A DNA stretch of 64,000 nt from Haliclona indistincta (taxonomy: Eukaryota; Porifera; Demospongiae; Haplosclerida; Chalinidae), in contig OZ024784.1 of NCBI GenBank assembly GCA_964017065.1, positions 18,069,344 to 18,133,343 on the forward strand. Direction: 5' to 3'. The notes under the pieces were generated by a model, which was given only the letters and a program-made list of their open reading frames with translations, did no database searches and was not told the DNA's origin. Position numbers and translations under genes: made by a program. Below, in pieces: positions 1 to 13,725 of the stretch (within the stretch, counting starts at the first letter, position 1; every line of letters starts with the position of its first letter).

Positions 1-3000
1 TGACCTATGAGAGTGATAATAAGAGTGCAGTTATTTACGGTATTAAGCTGGATACCGTTGAGCGTGAGTCTATACCGTCAAGTTGAACAAATCGACAACA
101 GTCCATTTTTGGCTCGGTAGGTAGATGACCATTATGCAGTGCAGTTGTAGCATCACTAGCTTCACTGGCCAGCTCAAGAGATAACTTTTCCTGCTTCTTT
201 TCAACCATCTCATCCAGCATGCGATGGTATAGCTCAAGGCGTTCATTAAGCTCACAGATTCGGTTGAGGACAAACTGTATGCTCTCTCTTTCACTTGTAG
301 TTTCATTCAGTAGAGCTATCTCCTCTGTTGTTGGTGAAGGATAAAGCTCTTCAAAATTAAGCAACTTGTTGTTCCAATCAGTTGGATTAATGTCCTCAAT
401 ATTTTGAGACATTAAGTCAAAATCAGCCAGAAATGAAAATCCTTCAACGTACCAGTCAATTGCCTGAAAGAAATTTATAAACTAGAATTAATTATAGATC
501 ACTCACTCTGTGCATGATCTCATGTAGCTTCAAGTTCTCATTCAATTTCTTCTTTCTTGCATTCAGTCGGCTTGTATAGTCTTCCAACAAACTTTTGATT
601 TTACTGGTCAAGCCATCTTCATCTCCACCCATTTCCTGTCTGGCATTAAGCAGTTGAGATGTTTTGGACAAAATTTGCTAAAGACAGAAGACATTTCAAA
701 CATGGCTACATGTTCTACTCAACAATTTTTGTTCACCTTAGTAGCAGATTCAAAATTTTCTAATTCAGAGACCATTGCCAGGTCAATCTGCTCAGATTCA
801 CCGATATCATTGTGTGTCTCAAAGAACTCTTCAGCATACTGCTCAAACCAATCTATCACCTGACACAGTAGACACAATAAAAAGAAAAAATGCAACAAAA
901 AAGCTCACTTGATGTGCTTCTGTCTCGAATTTCTTGTGTTTTAAGTTTGCTTGTAGTTTGGTGTGTCTACTGTCCCAGAGGTTCTCCAGACGTGTTCGAA
1001 CATTCTCTACTCTGCTCATGAGCACTTCAATGGTGTCCAGAGTTGCTACAAAATCAGGATTGTTTCTGAATTGTTGCTGAGATGGTGAGTTCATCTCCTG
1101 GCATATCTTCTCATTCTCTGTCGTCAGCTCCTCGATGTGCAGTGCTTTCAGGGTGTCCTGTCGCTTTAGACGATGAACTTTGAGGGATACCTCTGCCTCA
1201 GTTAGTGTCTCAGGGAGATTCTCCTCTGAGAATTGTGTAACAGATTCTGCCAACTGCTTGAAGACACTCGTTGCATCACAAATGAAAGGCTCAACTTGCT
1301 ACGAAAGACAAGAATGATGACTTTAAAAGTTTAAAGGGCAGATTGTACTCACCATGCGGAAACGGACCCAGTCCTGATGCTTGTACTGTAGAGTTCCTCC
1401 AAATTCATGAGTGAGTTCGTCTGCACTAATGTACTGGTAGAGCTCAGGCATAGTGGGTACTACTGTGTGCTGAGAGAAAGACACATAGTCTAGGCCCTGA
1501 TTAAGATTTGTATGCATTTAATTTAGGAGAGGATAACTCAACTGTTTTAGGGTAATTTGACCCCAAGGAATAAGATGTGATATGTGCCAAATTGTCTATC
1601 CGCTGCGAAATACCCGAAAATGACCACACCCTTTTTATCAGCAGTGTCACTAACAATAATTGTTCTATCTTCTTAACCATTTTTAGTAACCTACTTTCTA
1701 GCAACTGTTCTAAGGTAATATGACCCTAAGGAATGTATTGGAATGTGTGCCAAAACCAATATTAATTTTACTGAAAAAAAATGGCTACAGCTTTTTCAGA
1801 AATGCATTAACATCTCTATTTTAAAGAGTTTAATATTTTTAAGATTCTGATGGTTTAAAAACAGCACAAGTACAGGGTATTACCAACAAAAGGACACAAT
1901 AATTTATTACTTGAGGAGTCACTCAAATATAAACTTAGGCAGTATTAATTTTAGTATTACAAAAATGTTCACAAAAATTAAGTTATTCAGTGATAGTGTT
2001 TTTGCAGGATTCACCTCCTTTACACTTGCAGTATTTGCAACACTTGATTCCAGCTATCCTGCAGCGACATATCCATTCTTGTGGGCACATTTACCACATG
2101 TACAAGGATCAGGAAGGTCTTCAGGCTTGGAGGTAACAATACCAGGAACTACTAAACTTTCTTTGTGAAACCATACGACTCAGTGTTCATTTCTAAACCA
2201 TCTTTAAGTGGGGCTTGTATCCATAGCTGTTGTTGACAATATGCATGCCCTTTGAATGTGCTTTCTTGCATTGGCTGACGTGCAGGGAATTTTCTCAAAG
2301 TCCATTTTGAGGGAATTGCTATTAAAAGCAGCAAGATGCAAGTCATCAAATGTTTCCGAGTCTTTTGTTAGCATGAGACACCTTACTACAGCACTGGGGA
2401 CAAGCTTGTAAGGTGTCTCCCTGCACTCCATGCTCTGACTGGATGTGATACAACTTGACTAGCAAGATTTCTACGAAGCATGCAGCAATGAAAGTTATCC
2501 ACAACAATTTAACACTGATACAGAACTTTAAGTCTTTAACAACTCAGAGTTGACAGAGAGTATGATACGGATGGCATAAAATTTTCTAGTAAGGTGTTTC
2601 AAGCCAACAACAGACTTGGAAACATTTGATGACTTGCGTCTTGCTGCTTTTAATAGCAATTCCCTCAAAATGGACTTTGAGAAAATTCCCTGCACGTCAG
2701 CCAATGCAAGAAAGCACATTCAAAGGGCATGCATATTGTCAACAACAGCTATGGATACAAGCCCCACTTAAAGATGGTTTAGAAATGAACACTGAGTCGT
2801 ATGGTTTCACAAAGAAAGTTTAGTAGTTCCTGGTATTGTTACCTCCAAGCCTGAAGACCTTCCTGATCCTTGTACATGTGGTAAATGTGCCCACAAGAAT
2901 GGATATGTCGCTGCAGGATAGCTGGAATCAAGTGTTGCAAATGCTGCAAGTGTAAAGGAGGTGAATCCTGCAAAAACACTATCACTGAATAACTTAATTT

Positions 3001-4545
3001 TTGTGAACATTTTTGTAATACTAAAATTAATACTGCCTAAGTTTATATTTGAGTGACTCCTCAAGTAATAAATTATTGTTTCTTTTTGTTGGTAATACCC
3101 TATACTTGTACTGTTTTCAAACCATCAGAATCTTAAAATATTAAACTCATTAAAATAGAGATGTTAAATGCATTTCAGAAAAGCTGTAGCCATTTTTGCT
3201 TTTGGCACACATCCCAATACATTCCTTAGGGTCATATTACCTTAGAACAGTTGCTAGAAAATAGGTTACTAAAAATGGTTAGGTTACTATAGAGCAATTA
3301 TTGTTAGTGACACTGCCGATAAAAAGGGTGTGGTCATCGATAGACAATTTGGCACATATCATATCTTATTCCTTGGGGTCAAATTACCCTAAAACAGTTG
3401 AGTTATCCTCTCCTAAATTAAATGCATACAAATCTTAGTCAGGGCCTCTACTAATAGGTAATTTTCATTAACTTTATAAAGGAAAGTTTTAGTTTTACTA
3501 CTCACAGGAATGTCAGTGGGTGGTTTGACAGCCGACTCGTCTGTTTTACAGTCTGCATTGTAGGCCCACTCCACTAGGTCAGCACTAATGTTATGACTAC
3601 TACCAATGAAGTACACCATGTGAATGATCTCGGGATTGCTCTGAGGAGAAAGAATACATATAGAATGCAATAGAGGTTACGCAGAGAGAGTTGACAGACC
3701 TGGTGATATAAATTAAGTCCTTTAATGGCTGCTCTGAGCATAGGATCATAAAAACAACCATCTGCTCTCATAGCTACTGAGAATTTCCTACTTCTCACCT
3801 CTTCACTATAAGGAAGATGAAGAGTAGATAAAACTTATTCTATCTTGATAATTTGCTGTGTACTGAAGCCAGTTTAGTAGCCTGGTATGATCTAGTCCCC
3901 TTACTATGCATGCATGCACTCTATACCAAAAGTTTGTTGAAAGGTACTTTTTATTTAACACTTTGTGATGCTATCACACCTTGACACTCACTTATCTGCA
4001 CCACTGATTGGACAATCTACAACTAATTACCGAGATATCAGAAAATGTTTTTTATAATGCATAAGATTAATTATGCATGTAGAAATGGCTGTGTTTAGTT
4101 ACCTTGGTACAGAGGTAAAGTATGAGATCATGTCAATAAAATCTTGTTCATTTATTTCAATCGGCTGCTCTTCTTCTGTGCTACACGGTGGGCACACCAC
4201 AGACAGCACTGGACCACCTCGCATGTCCCTTCCTCCTAGAAAGAATAGAGGCTGAAGTACACGTGCAGTACACTAACAATAGTCAGTGCTAAACTGTAAA
4301 CTGTGCATGATTTTAAAAGGCACCGGACGCACCAATATAACTACATTTACTACACTGCACAATAGTGCATCTATACCTGATAGGAACACCACACCGGACA
4401 GCAGATTCTTCTCCGGGATTTCAACTGATTTCTTTTTAACTGCAGAGACAAGATCATACCTGGTAATATTAATTTATCACCAGCCGTTTATTTGAACGCA
4501 CCATCGCATAGCGTAGCTGTTCTGCCATTAAACAGAAGTGCCATT
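1..4545 (-). CDS. Trio/Kalirin/Dbs-like RhoGEF, N-terminal part (SEC14 + spectrin repeats), runs off left edge
   Basis: Exons read right to left. About 4461-4381 and 4238-4127 give the family signature LSGGRDMRGGPVLSV. About 3805-3698 (PSEEVRSRKFSVAMRADG), 3641-3508 and 1498-1354 complete a CRAL-TRIO/SEC14 lipid-binding domain ending in DELTHEFGGTLQYKHQDW. Exons from about 1299 down to 84 encode helical spectrin-type repeats (for example VIDWFEQYAEEFF and AIDWYVEGFSFLADF). The catalytic DH-PH part would lie beyond position 1. Known members activate Rac/Rho GTPases and steer cell shape and migration. The first coding exon is uncertain: a start near 4545 is plausible, but its frame does not join cleanly to the next exon. 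The intron between about 3507 and 1499 carries a large palindromic insertion. The start region faces NAA30, suggesting a shared divergent promoter. SESTD1 or MCF2L-type proteins are alternatives, because only the shared N-terminal architecture is visible. Confidence 0.85.
1493..3446. mobile_element. Long palindromic (foldback) repeat with a broken Cys-rich ORF, in the Trio-like intron
   Basis: Two arms of roughly 0.9 kb (about 1493-2390 and 2588-3446) are inverted copies with only scattered differences, separated by about 200 bp. Each arm carries the same decayed coding segment. In the 2586-3060 arm, read on the plus strand, a stretch near DLPDPCTCGKCAHKN is followed, after a one-base frame slip, by a cluster rich in CxC and CC pairs (CRCRIAGIKCCK). 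This looks like the C-terminal cysteine cluster of a repeat-encoded protein. The arms reach into the splice-acceptor side of the host intron (GGCCCTGA is present at both ends), so the acceptor is part of the repeat. No transposase could be assigned. Confidence 0.75.
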
Positions 4546-4710
4546 TTCACAACAACGAGAGAGATCAGATTCACAAGCAGACTTTACAGAAGCTTGAGTC
4601 AATCAACTAATCACTTATTCATACTATCAATTAATTATTGTCAACACGTGGGACCACGAGTGCACTCGAGCGTGTTACTGGCTAGACTACAAGGCGCTCC
4701 CTCCTGCTTC
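4546..4710. promoter_or_regulatory. Probable bidirectional promoter between the Trio-like gene and NAA30
   Basis: The likely start of the minus-strand Trio-like gene (about 4545) and the NAA30 start (4711) lie about 165 bp apart, head to head. The interval contains CACGTG (4645-4650). No TATA box stands out. The call rests on arrangement only. Confidence 0.4.
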
Positions 4711-6089
4711 ATGTCGCAAACAGAGCTACTAACCGGTGATCAGACTGTGTTTACTGAGGCAGGACTACAACAGGAAAGAAACGAGGCATGTGAGCTGAAG
4801 ATAGAAGCAGAAAAACCACCTAGCAGTAGCGGTGAGCATTTATTAGAATCAAGACACGCCTTCTAGTCACAACTAACTGCAGAGGTACAATATGTGCAGT
4901 ACAAGTCAGAGCTTCAAATGCCAGACATCATGCGACTGATGAAAGTAGACCTATCGGAACCGTACTCTATCTACACTTACAGATACTTCATTCACAAGTG
5001 GCCGCACCTTTGCTTTCTAGTGAGTGCATGCTGATACCTCACTCACTGATACTGATACCTCACTCACTTATGTTGTTTTCTCTAGGCAGAGTGTGATGGT
5101 AAGTATGTAGGTGCTATTGTGTGTAAGCTAGAGGCACACCAGTCTAATAGACGACATGAGCCAGTGAACAGAGGCTACATAGCTATGCTGGCAGTCGATA
5201 AGAACTATAGGAAGAGAAAAATTGGTGAGATATCAGAAAAATAATGGGTTCCAGCAGGAGCGCATAAAAGGAAGGAGCGTTTAGCCGCGATTTATCCTAA
5301 CGTAAAGTGCGGCGCCGTGCGCGTCCAAAAACTTCCATATTAGGAAGTTTTTAGTAAGCGGCCGTTCACCGGTTGGCGGCTTTGACGTGTGTGGTATTCA
5401 GATCACCAGCAATCTGTCTGCCTTACATTTTCTGCCAACAAGACGGCCCATAGCTCACAGCAAACAGCTTGAAAATCACGAAGACAGTAAGCCTCACGTG
5501 CGCCGCACGCAGCCTGACGTGCGCTGCGCACGGCGGAGTTTACGTTTGGATATTTCTATTGCGTGCATTGGAGTTGAACGCTCCTACCTTGTATGCACTC
5601 CTGGTTCCAGCCTATTGCATGTCTACACACATTGACTAAATCGTAACAGTGTTGTCATTGCTATAACCTGATTAGTGTTACACATCATGGTTCATTTATT
5701 CAACACTATTCAGTTTGTTATGACTTCCTCTCGTCCTCCTCATCATGCTGAGTGAATGCAAAGCAGGCATGTCGAAGGCTTGCTTGTAGAATTGCGAATT
5801 GTCATCTCAGATGTAACGTAGAATCACATGCTGTACTGATTTAACCTTTCTGTTTTCTCACTCAGGCTCTACTCTAGTGAAGATGGTCATACAGAGGATG
5901 GCTAGTGATGGCTGTGATGAAGTAGTGCTAGAAACAGAGGTCACCAATACAGCTGCTCTGGGTCTATATGAGAACCTTGGCTTCATCAGGGACAAGTATC
6001 TCTATCAGTATTATCTCAATGGAGAGAATGCTTATAGACTAAAGCTATGGTTAACTGATACTACGTGCGTTATCAGAAGACTATCTTAA
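4711..6089 (+). CDS. NAA30: N-alpha-acetyltransferase 30, NatC catalytic subunit
   Basis: Four exons: 4711-4831, 4883-5019, 5086-5224 and 5866-6089, all with GT-AG borders and matching phases. The protein is about 207 aa. It has a GNAT fold with the family run [16 protein letters not shown], then [20 protein letters not shown], which is the acetyl-CoA pyrophosphate-binding Q/RxxGxG/A-type loop, then [17 protein letters not shown] and AYRLKLWL at the end. NAA30 homologues acetylate the N-termini of proteins starting Met followed by a hydrophobic residue, acting with NAA35 and NAA38 on ribosomes. The start was chosen because the ATG at 4711 opens exon 1 in frame after upstream stops, giving a low-complexity N-terminal leader as in animal NAA30. 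The third intron is enlarged by a MITE. Confidence 0.93.
5256..5602. mobile_element. 347 bp MITE in the last NAA30 intron, 9-bp target duplication
   Basis: The element is flanked by the exact 9-bp direct repeat GGTTCCAGC (5247-5255 and 5603-5611). Its ends are imperfect inverted repeats of about 30 bp starting AGGAGCGCATAAAAGG on the left and AGGAGTGCATACAAGG on the right, read inward. It is more GC-rich than the surrounding intron and has inner palindromes such as the one at 5331-5349. A 9-bp duplication fits Mutator-like elements, but no transposase is present to confirm the superfamily. Confidence 0.8.
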
Positions 6090-6185
6090 CACTACTCAAT
6101 CTTTGTACATGAACCTTGTCAGTTGTTTCTCGGATTTGAATTTCCCGCTTTTTCTGTGGGGTTAAAATTCAGCCACGCCTTCCTC

Positions 6186-6707
6186 ATGGCGGTGCTGCCA
6201 CTGGCGAAGTTGCTAGCTCTAGCTATGAAGCAGGTATCCAAACCGGTCGCTAACCAGCTGAAACATACCGCCAAGACCAATCCTTTCTTCAGAAAATACG
6301 TTTGCGCACCTCCAGCTCAAAGTACGCGAGTAAATAGCCTTCACTCTCTCTTTACCACCTTATCTCTGCAGTTCTACACCGTTTAGAGATGTTTGTTAAG
6401 TTTCGTTTAATGGGAGGTATTGGTAAGGTAGAGTACAGTCCACTGAAGGAGGAGAGAGCTGTTGAGATTGGGTCAGAAATGATAGGAGAGATGGTAGTGT
6501 ATGGTGTTGCTGCCGGGAGTCTTGTTCTACGAGCTCTGGAACAGCAGAAAGCAGTCAGAGGAGAAAGAGCGGGCTCTGAACGACTGCTTGACCAATCTCA
6601 ATGAACTCATTACCCAACAAGAATGTGAAATAATACTAGTTAAATCGAGACTCGAGAAACTAGAAATCCCAAGAAAATTGTTGCAGAAAAAGACAAAAAA
6701 CCTGTGA
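6186..6707 (+). CDS. OPA3: OPA3-like mitochondrial protein, apparent frameshift in the C-terminal half
   Basis: Exon 1 (6186 to about 6319) encodes MAVLPLAKLLALAMKQVSKP and continues to KYVCAPPAQ, the conserved N-terminus of OPA3. Exon 2 (from about 6387) continues with MFVKFRLMGG, ERAVEIGSEMIGE and VYGVAAGSLVL, matching the membrane-associated middle of the family. Near 6530 the family match jumps to the +1 frame, reading YELWNSRKQSEEKERALNDC and a coiled-coil tail to a stop at 6705-6707. Staying in the first frame ends at 6604 with an unrelated tail. OPA3 proteins act in mitochondrial membranes and are linked to mitochondrial morphology. The break is either a sequencing or assembly indel or a real truncating mutation. 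The gene starts about 97 bp after NAA30 stops. Confidence 0.85.
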
Positions 6708-6892
6708 AGTCTGCCGCAACCAGATAAATTTATAGATTATTGTTTTCACTTGAATTGAATCAATATTTTGGACGTTCAAATTTCCACTAGTAATCTTTTT
6801 TATGAAGATACAAATACATGAACAAGTGCATGCTTGGCGAAAGTGATATCAGGGAGTCAGAAAGAGTGAGTGGAAGAAGAAAGAGGTGAATT

Positions 6893-10471
<3,579 letters not shown>

Positions 10472-10499
10472 CTTGAACTCAAATTCTCCCGCGAAATAA

Positions 10500-10946
10500 C
10501 CGAAGTAGGCGTGTCGGAGGCGCGGTTATAGGTCTACAGCTGTTTTCACGCTTCTTGATTCGTAAACCGTGAACCATACAATATCAGCAATAAAACGGTG
10601 TCCAAGCGCTGTAGTACCATAGATAATAACCTGACAGTGGCGTAGCCAGGATTGAACAGTTGCCCGGGCACTCATTAATATTCATGATAATATTCATTAA
10701 TAAAACATTTTTACAAAGGGCGTGGTCAATTAATATCGCTCGTCGAACAATGGGCTCGCGTAAGCTGCTTGTCGCACAGTTTTAAAGACATTTCAGTGTG
10801 TAAACATTTTACCAGTTGCTGAGAAGAGACAACTGCCCTAAACAGGCGTTTTGCTCTAAAAACAAGCAGGAAAGTGGATACAGAGCTTGCCACGTGTTCA
10901 AGGTCCAGCTCAGTTGCCCGGGCACTGGACACAAGTTGCCCGGGCA
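10500..10946. other. Non-coding flank of CCDC61 with a hAT-type end and repeated TTGCCCGGGCA palindrome
   Basis: No gene is seen here. Bases 10532-10590 are related, in inverted orientation, to 21288-21365. At 10634 starts CAGTGGCGTAGCCAGG, a typical hAT-family terminus; its partner is not visible. The palindrome TTGCCCGGGCA occurs three times (about 10662, 10912 and 10936), the last directly against the gap. Confidence 0.5.
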
Positions 10947-11146
10947 NNNNNNNNNNNNNNNNNNNNNNNNNNNNNNNNNNNNNNNNNNNNNNNNNNNNNN
11001 NNNNNNNNNNNNNNNNNNNNNNNNNNNNNNNNNNNNNNNNNNNNNNNNNNNNNNNNNNNNNNNNNNNNNNNNNNNNNNNNNNNNNNNNNNNNNNNNNNNN
11101 NNNNNNNNNNNNNNNNNNNNNNNNNNNNNNNNNNNNNNNNNNNNNN
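10947..11146. other. Assembly gap (200 N)
   Basis: Exactly 200 N. This is probably a fixed-size scaffold gap, so the real distance is unknown. Translations across it are meaningless. Confidence 0.99.
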
Positions 11147-11859
11147 GGACGGATTAGACCGTGAGTCACTGCGAGTTGCGTCTGCCGTCTGTTCTCAACT
11201 TTAGCTGCTTTCTAGCACTTAGTACTTCAAACAACATTGTTAGCAAACCTTTGCAGTGTATATCCATGCATCTGAAGACGTGAATAGCGATTCACAACTG
11301 AAAACAGCGTGATTTCAGGCATGAAATGAATGGATACTGCAGATGCAACAGACTAGCCTCTAGATAAAACTTTCCTTCTTTATCAGTGTCCCACTTACTA
11401 CTTCTTGTTTCCCAAAGTATGGTAGTCATAGGACAAACGATTCCCTCCGTAAGACCGACGAGAAGAACACGGAATCTAGGTCCAAAATACACAGCAATGA
11501 TTGGGGAATGATTCTAAATAACGCCCATGACCCCCAGGCCGTATATATCTAATATCTAATTAGTCATTATGAAATCGTGCTATTAGAAAAAGAAGGTGCG
11601 CGCGTAAGCGCGAGCAATTTTTTGAAATATCTAATTAATATTCATTGAAATGACGTCATGTCCGCTCATTGATCATTGTCAATGCGGGCGTGTTATGTAT
11701 ACAGATTGCAATAAATAGAACTCAGAACGTGCATGTACGCTTTCCGTTTCTGCTAGGACTCTACTGAGACCGTGCGCCTGTTCTGAAAGGTTGAAACTTG
11801 GATCTCTTGGAACTTCGACCTCTCTTCATGGTTATAGACTTGATACTACAGTACTAGTA
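11147..11859. other. Intergenic stretch left of element E1
   Basis: No convincing coding region was found. A small hairpin (GCGCGCGTAAGCGCG region, about 11597-11613) is the only structure noted. The stretch ends at the 6-bp GTCCCC (11860-11865) that abuts element E1. Confidence 0.4.
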
Positions 11860-11974
11860 GTCCCCTATGGAACGCCGTTTGGGACAATATTCAAGAACCG
11901 GAAATCCAGAACCAGTAGAGCAGTGGGTGGTACTTATAGGCGTGGTTAGGGGCGCGCCGGATAAAATAAAATTA

Positions 11975-12175
11975 ATGGCCGCAACCAGCTCTGCCACTGA
12001 CGACGTCGTAGAGGGTTGGAAAGGTTACTTTGCTTATCTCACGTCTTTGCTGAACGAGTGTAAAAGACATCAAGAAACAGATAGTGTTGAGAAAGCTATT
12101 TACCTCCGAGACACGCTTGAGCGATACACTCAAAGTACAGATCGCTTGCTGGCAACTGTAAAGGATGCCTGTTAA
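11975..12175 (+). CDS. Small upstream ORF of E1, possible transposase N-terminal exon
   Basis: The frame from the ATG at 11975 gives a 66-residue helical protein starting MAATSSATDDVVEGWKGYF and ending at the stop at 12173-12175. The frame is also open upstream to an ATG inside the terminal repeat. The stop overlaps the start of the next ORF (12165) in a different frame. It may be the first transposase exon, offset by a missed short intron or indel, or a separate small protein. No function is recognised. Confidence 0.35.
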   Translation: MAATSSATDDVVEGWKGYFAYLTSLLNECKRHQETDSVEKAIYLRDTLERYTQSTDRLLATVKDAC

Positions 12176-13631
12176 CTTTCCTGCAGACTATGCTGGTGTG
12201 AGTATGAGTGAGTGTGCGGAGTTAGAACTTTTACTTGAGAGACTAGTTCACGTTTTGAGACTTTTATGGCTACCGTATTGGCGTCGCCATGTGGAGGCAC
12301 TAGAGTTGCAGAGTCTATCTTGTCCCGGTCAGAGTGAGCAACTCATTGACCAAGTGCAAGAAATACATACAGGTAAGTGTGCTTGTACATCCATGTCTAA
12401 TACTCCCCGCTATACAATTCATTGCTTGCAGGTAAACGGGGCAGACCACCAAAATTTATGATTGACAGGGAACAATTAGAATTCTTGATAGAACTTCAGT
12501 TCTCCTGGACTGACATTGCCAACCTTTATGGTATCAGCCGAAGAACTCTTTTTAGGAAGAGAGCAGAGTTGGGAATACCAAGTAAATATTCTGTGCTTAC
12601 TGACGAAGAGTTGCTGTCACAAGTATCTTCTATTAAAAATGAAATGCCACAAGCAGGTGAAAAGATGCTAGCTGGCATTCTTAACTCACGAGGAATACAT
12701 ATACCTCGAACACGAGTCCGGGAAACCTTGCATGTGGTTGATCCTATCGCAACTTCACTGAGATGGGCACCTAGAATCAAACGTCGACCTTATTCTGTAC
12801 CTGGAGCTAATGCCTTATGGCACTTAGGTAATTCTTATTATGTATATTGATAATAAAAAAATATTTCAATTTCATTGTTTTATTTTTATTATAGATGGTA
12901 ATCACAAATTAGTCAGGTGGAATATGGTCATTCATGGTGCTATCGATGGTCATTCTAGGAAGATACTGTACTTGCACTGTGCTGACAACAACAGAAGTAC
13001 CACAGTACTAGAATGTTTCCAGAAGGCTGTTCAAGATTACAACATACCACATCGAATAAGAACTGATCGTGGCGGTGAAAATGTTAAAGTTGCCCGGTTC
13101 ATGTTGCATGCAAGGGGCATCGATAAACGACCTGTTTTGACTGGCTCTTCTGTTCATAATCAGCGTATTGAACGTTTGTGGAGGGATGTGTTCACAACTG
13201 TAACAGGAAACTATTACAGGCTTTTTTATTTAATGGAGCGAGAAGAAGTTTTGGATCATCTTAACCATGAAGACTTGTTTGCCCTTCACCATGTATACAT
13301 CCCTAGAATTAACCAAGCTCTTTCCATTTTTCGAAATGGCTGGAACTGTCACAAACTGCGTACCACTGGGAAGAGTCTCAATCAAATGTATGCATCAAGT
13401 ATGATTTCTCAAGCAACTAGTGCTGATCGCATAGACGAGTTTTATGGAGTAGATGAAGATGGTCCTGTTCCTGCAGATGTAGAGGCTGTAACAGTTGAAG
13501 TTTTGCCAATTGATGTGGAGTTAGATGAGGATACGTTGCATCAGTTGTCATCTGTAGACCCCTGCCAGCCTAGTGATTGTTTCGGTGTGAATGTGTACAG
13601 GCATGTTTGTAATATACTTGGTCATCGATAA
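12165..13631 (+). CDS. Integrase-core (DDE) transposase of E1
   Basis: Three exons join in frame: about 12165-12372, 12432-12827 and 12895-13631. The N-terminus is helical. After the first intron comes HTGKRGRPPKF, resembling an AT-hook, then a helix-turn-helix (FSWTDIANLYGISRRTLFRK). The integrase core starts at ALWHLDGNHKLVRW with the first Asp. The second Asp is in RIRTDRGGEN and the catalytic Glu in HNQRIERLWRDV. A conserved tail with LHHVYIPRINQAL follows. This is the intron-bearing stand-alone integrase family common as uncharacterised proteins in cnidarian, sponge and fish genomes. The frame is intact, so the gene could be recently active. Expected role: binding E1 ends and cut-and-paste strand transfer. 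Confidence 0.85.
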
Positions 13632-13725
13632 TTTATTTAATTTTGTGCTGGATGGGCGCAGCTTGCTGGATGGGATGGCGAACACTGACGCATGCGCTGT
13701 GCAATCGCGCGCGTGCATATTCAAT

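Noticed and set aside
10726..11204. Open frames crossing the N block
   Set aside because: They only exist because N codons are not stops.
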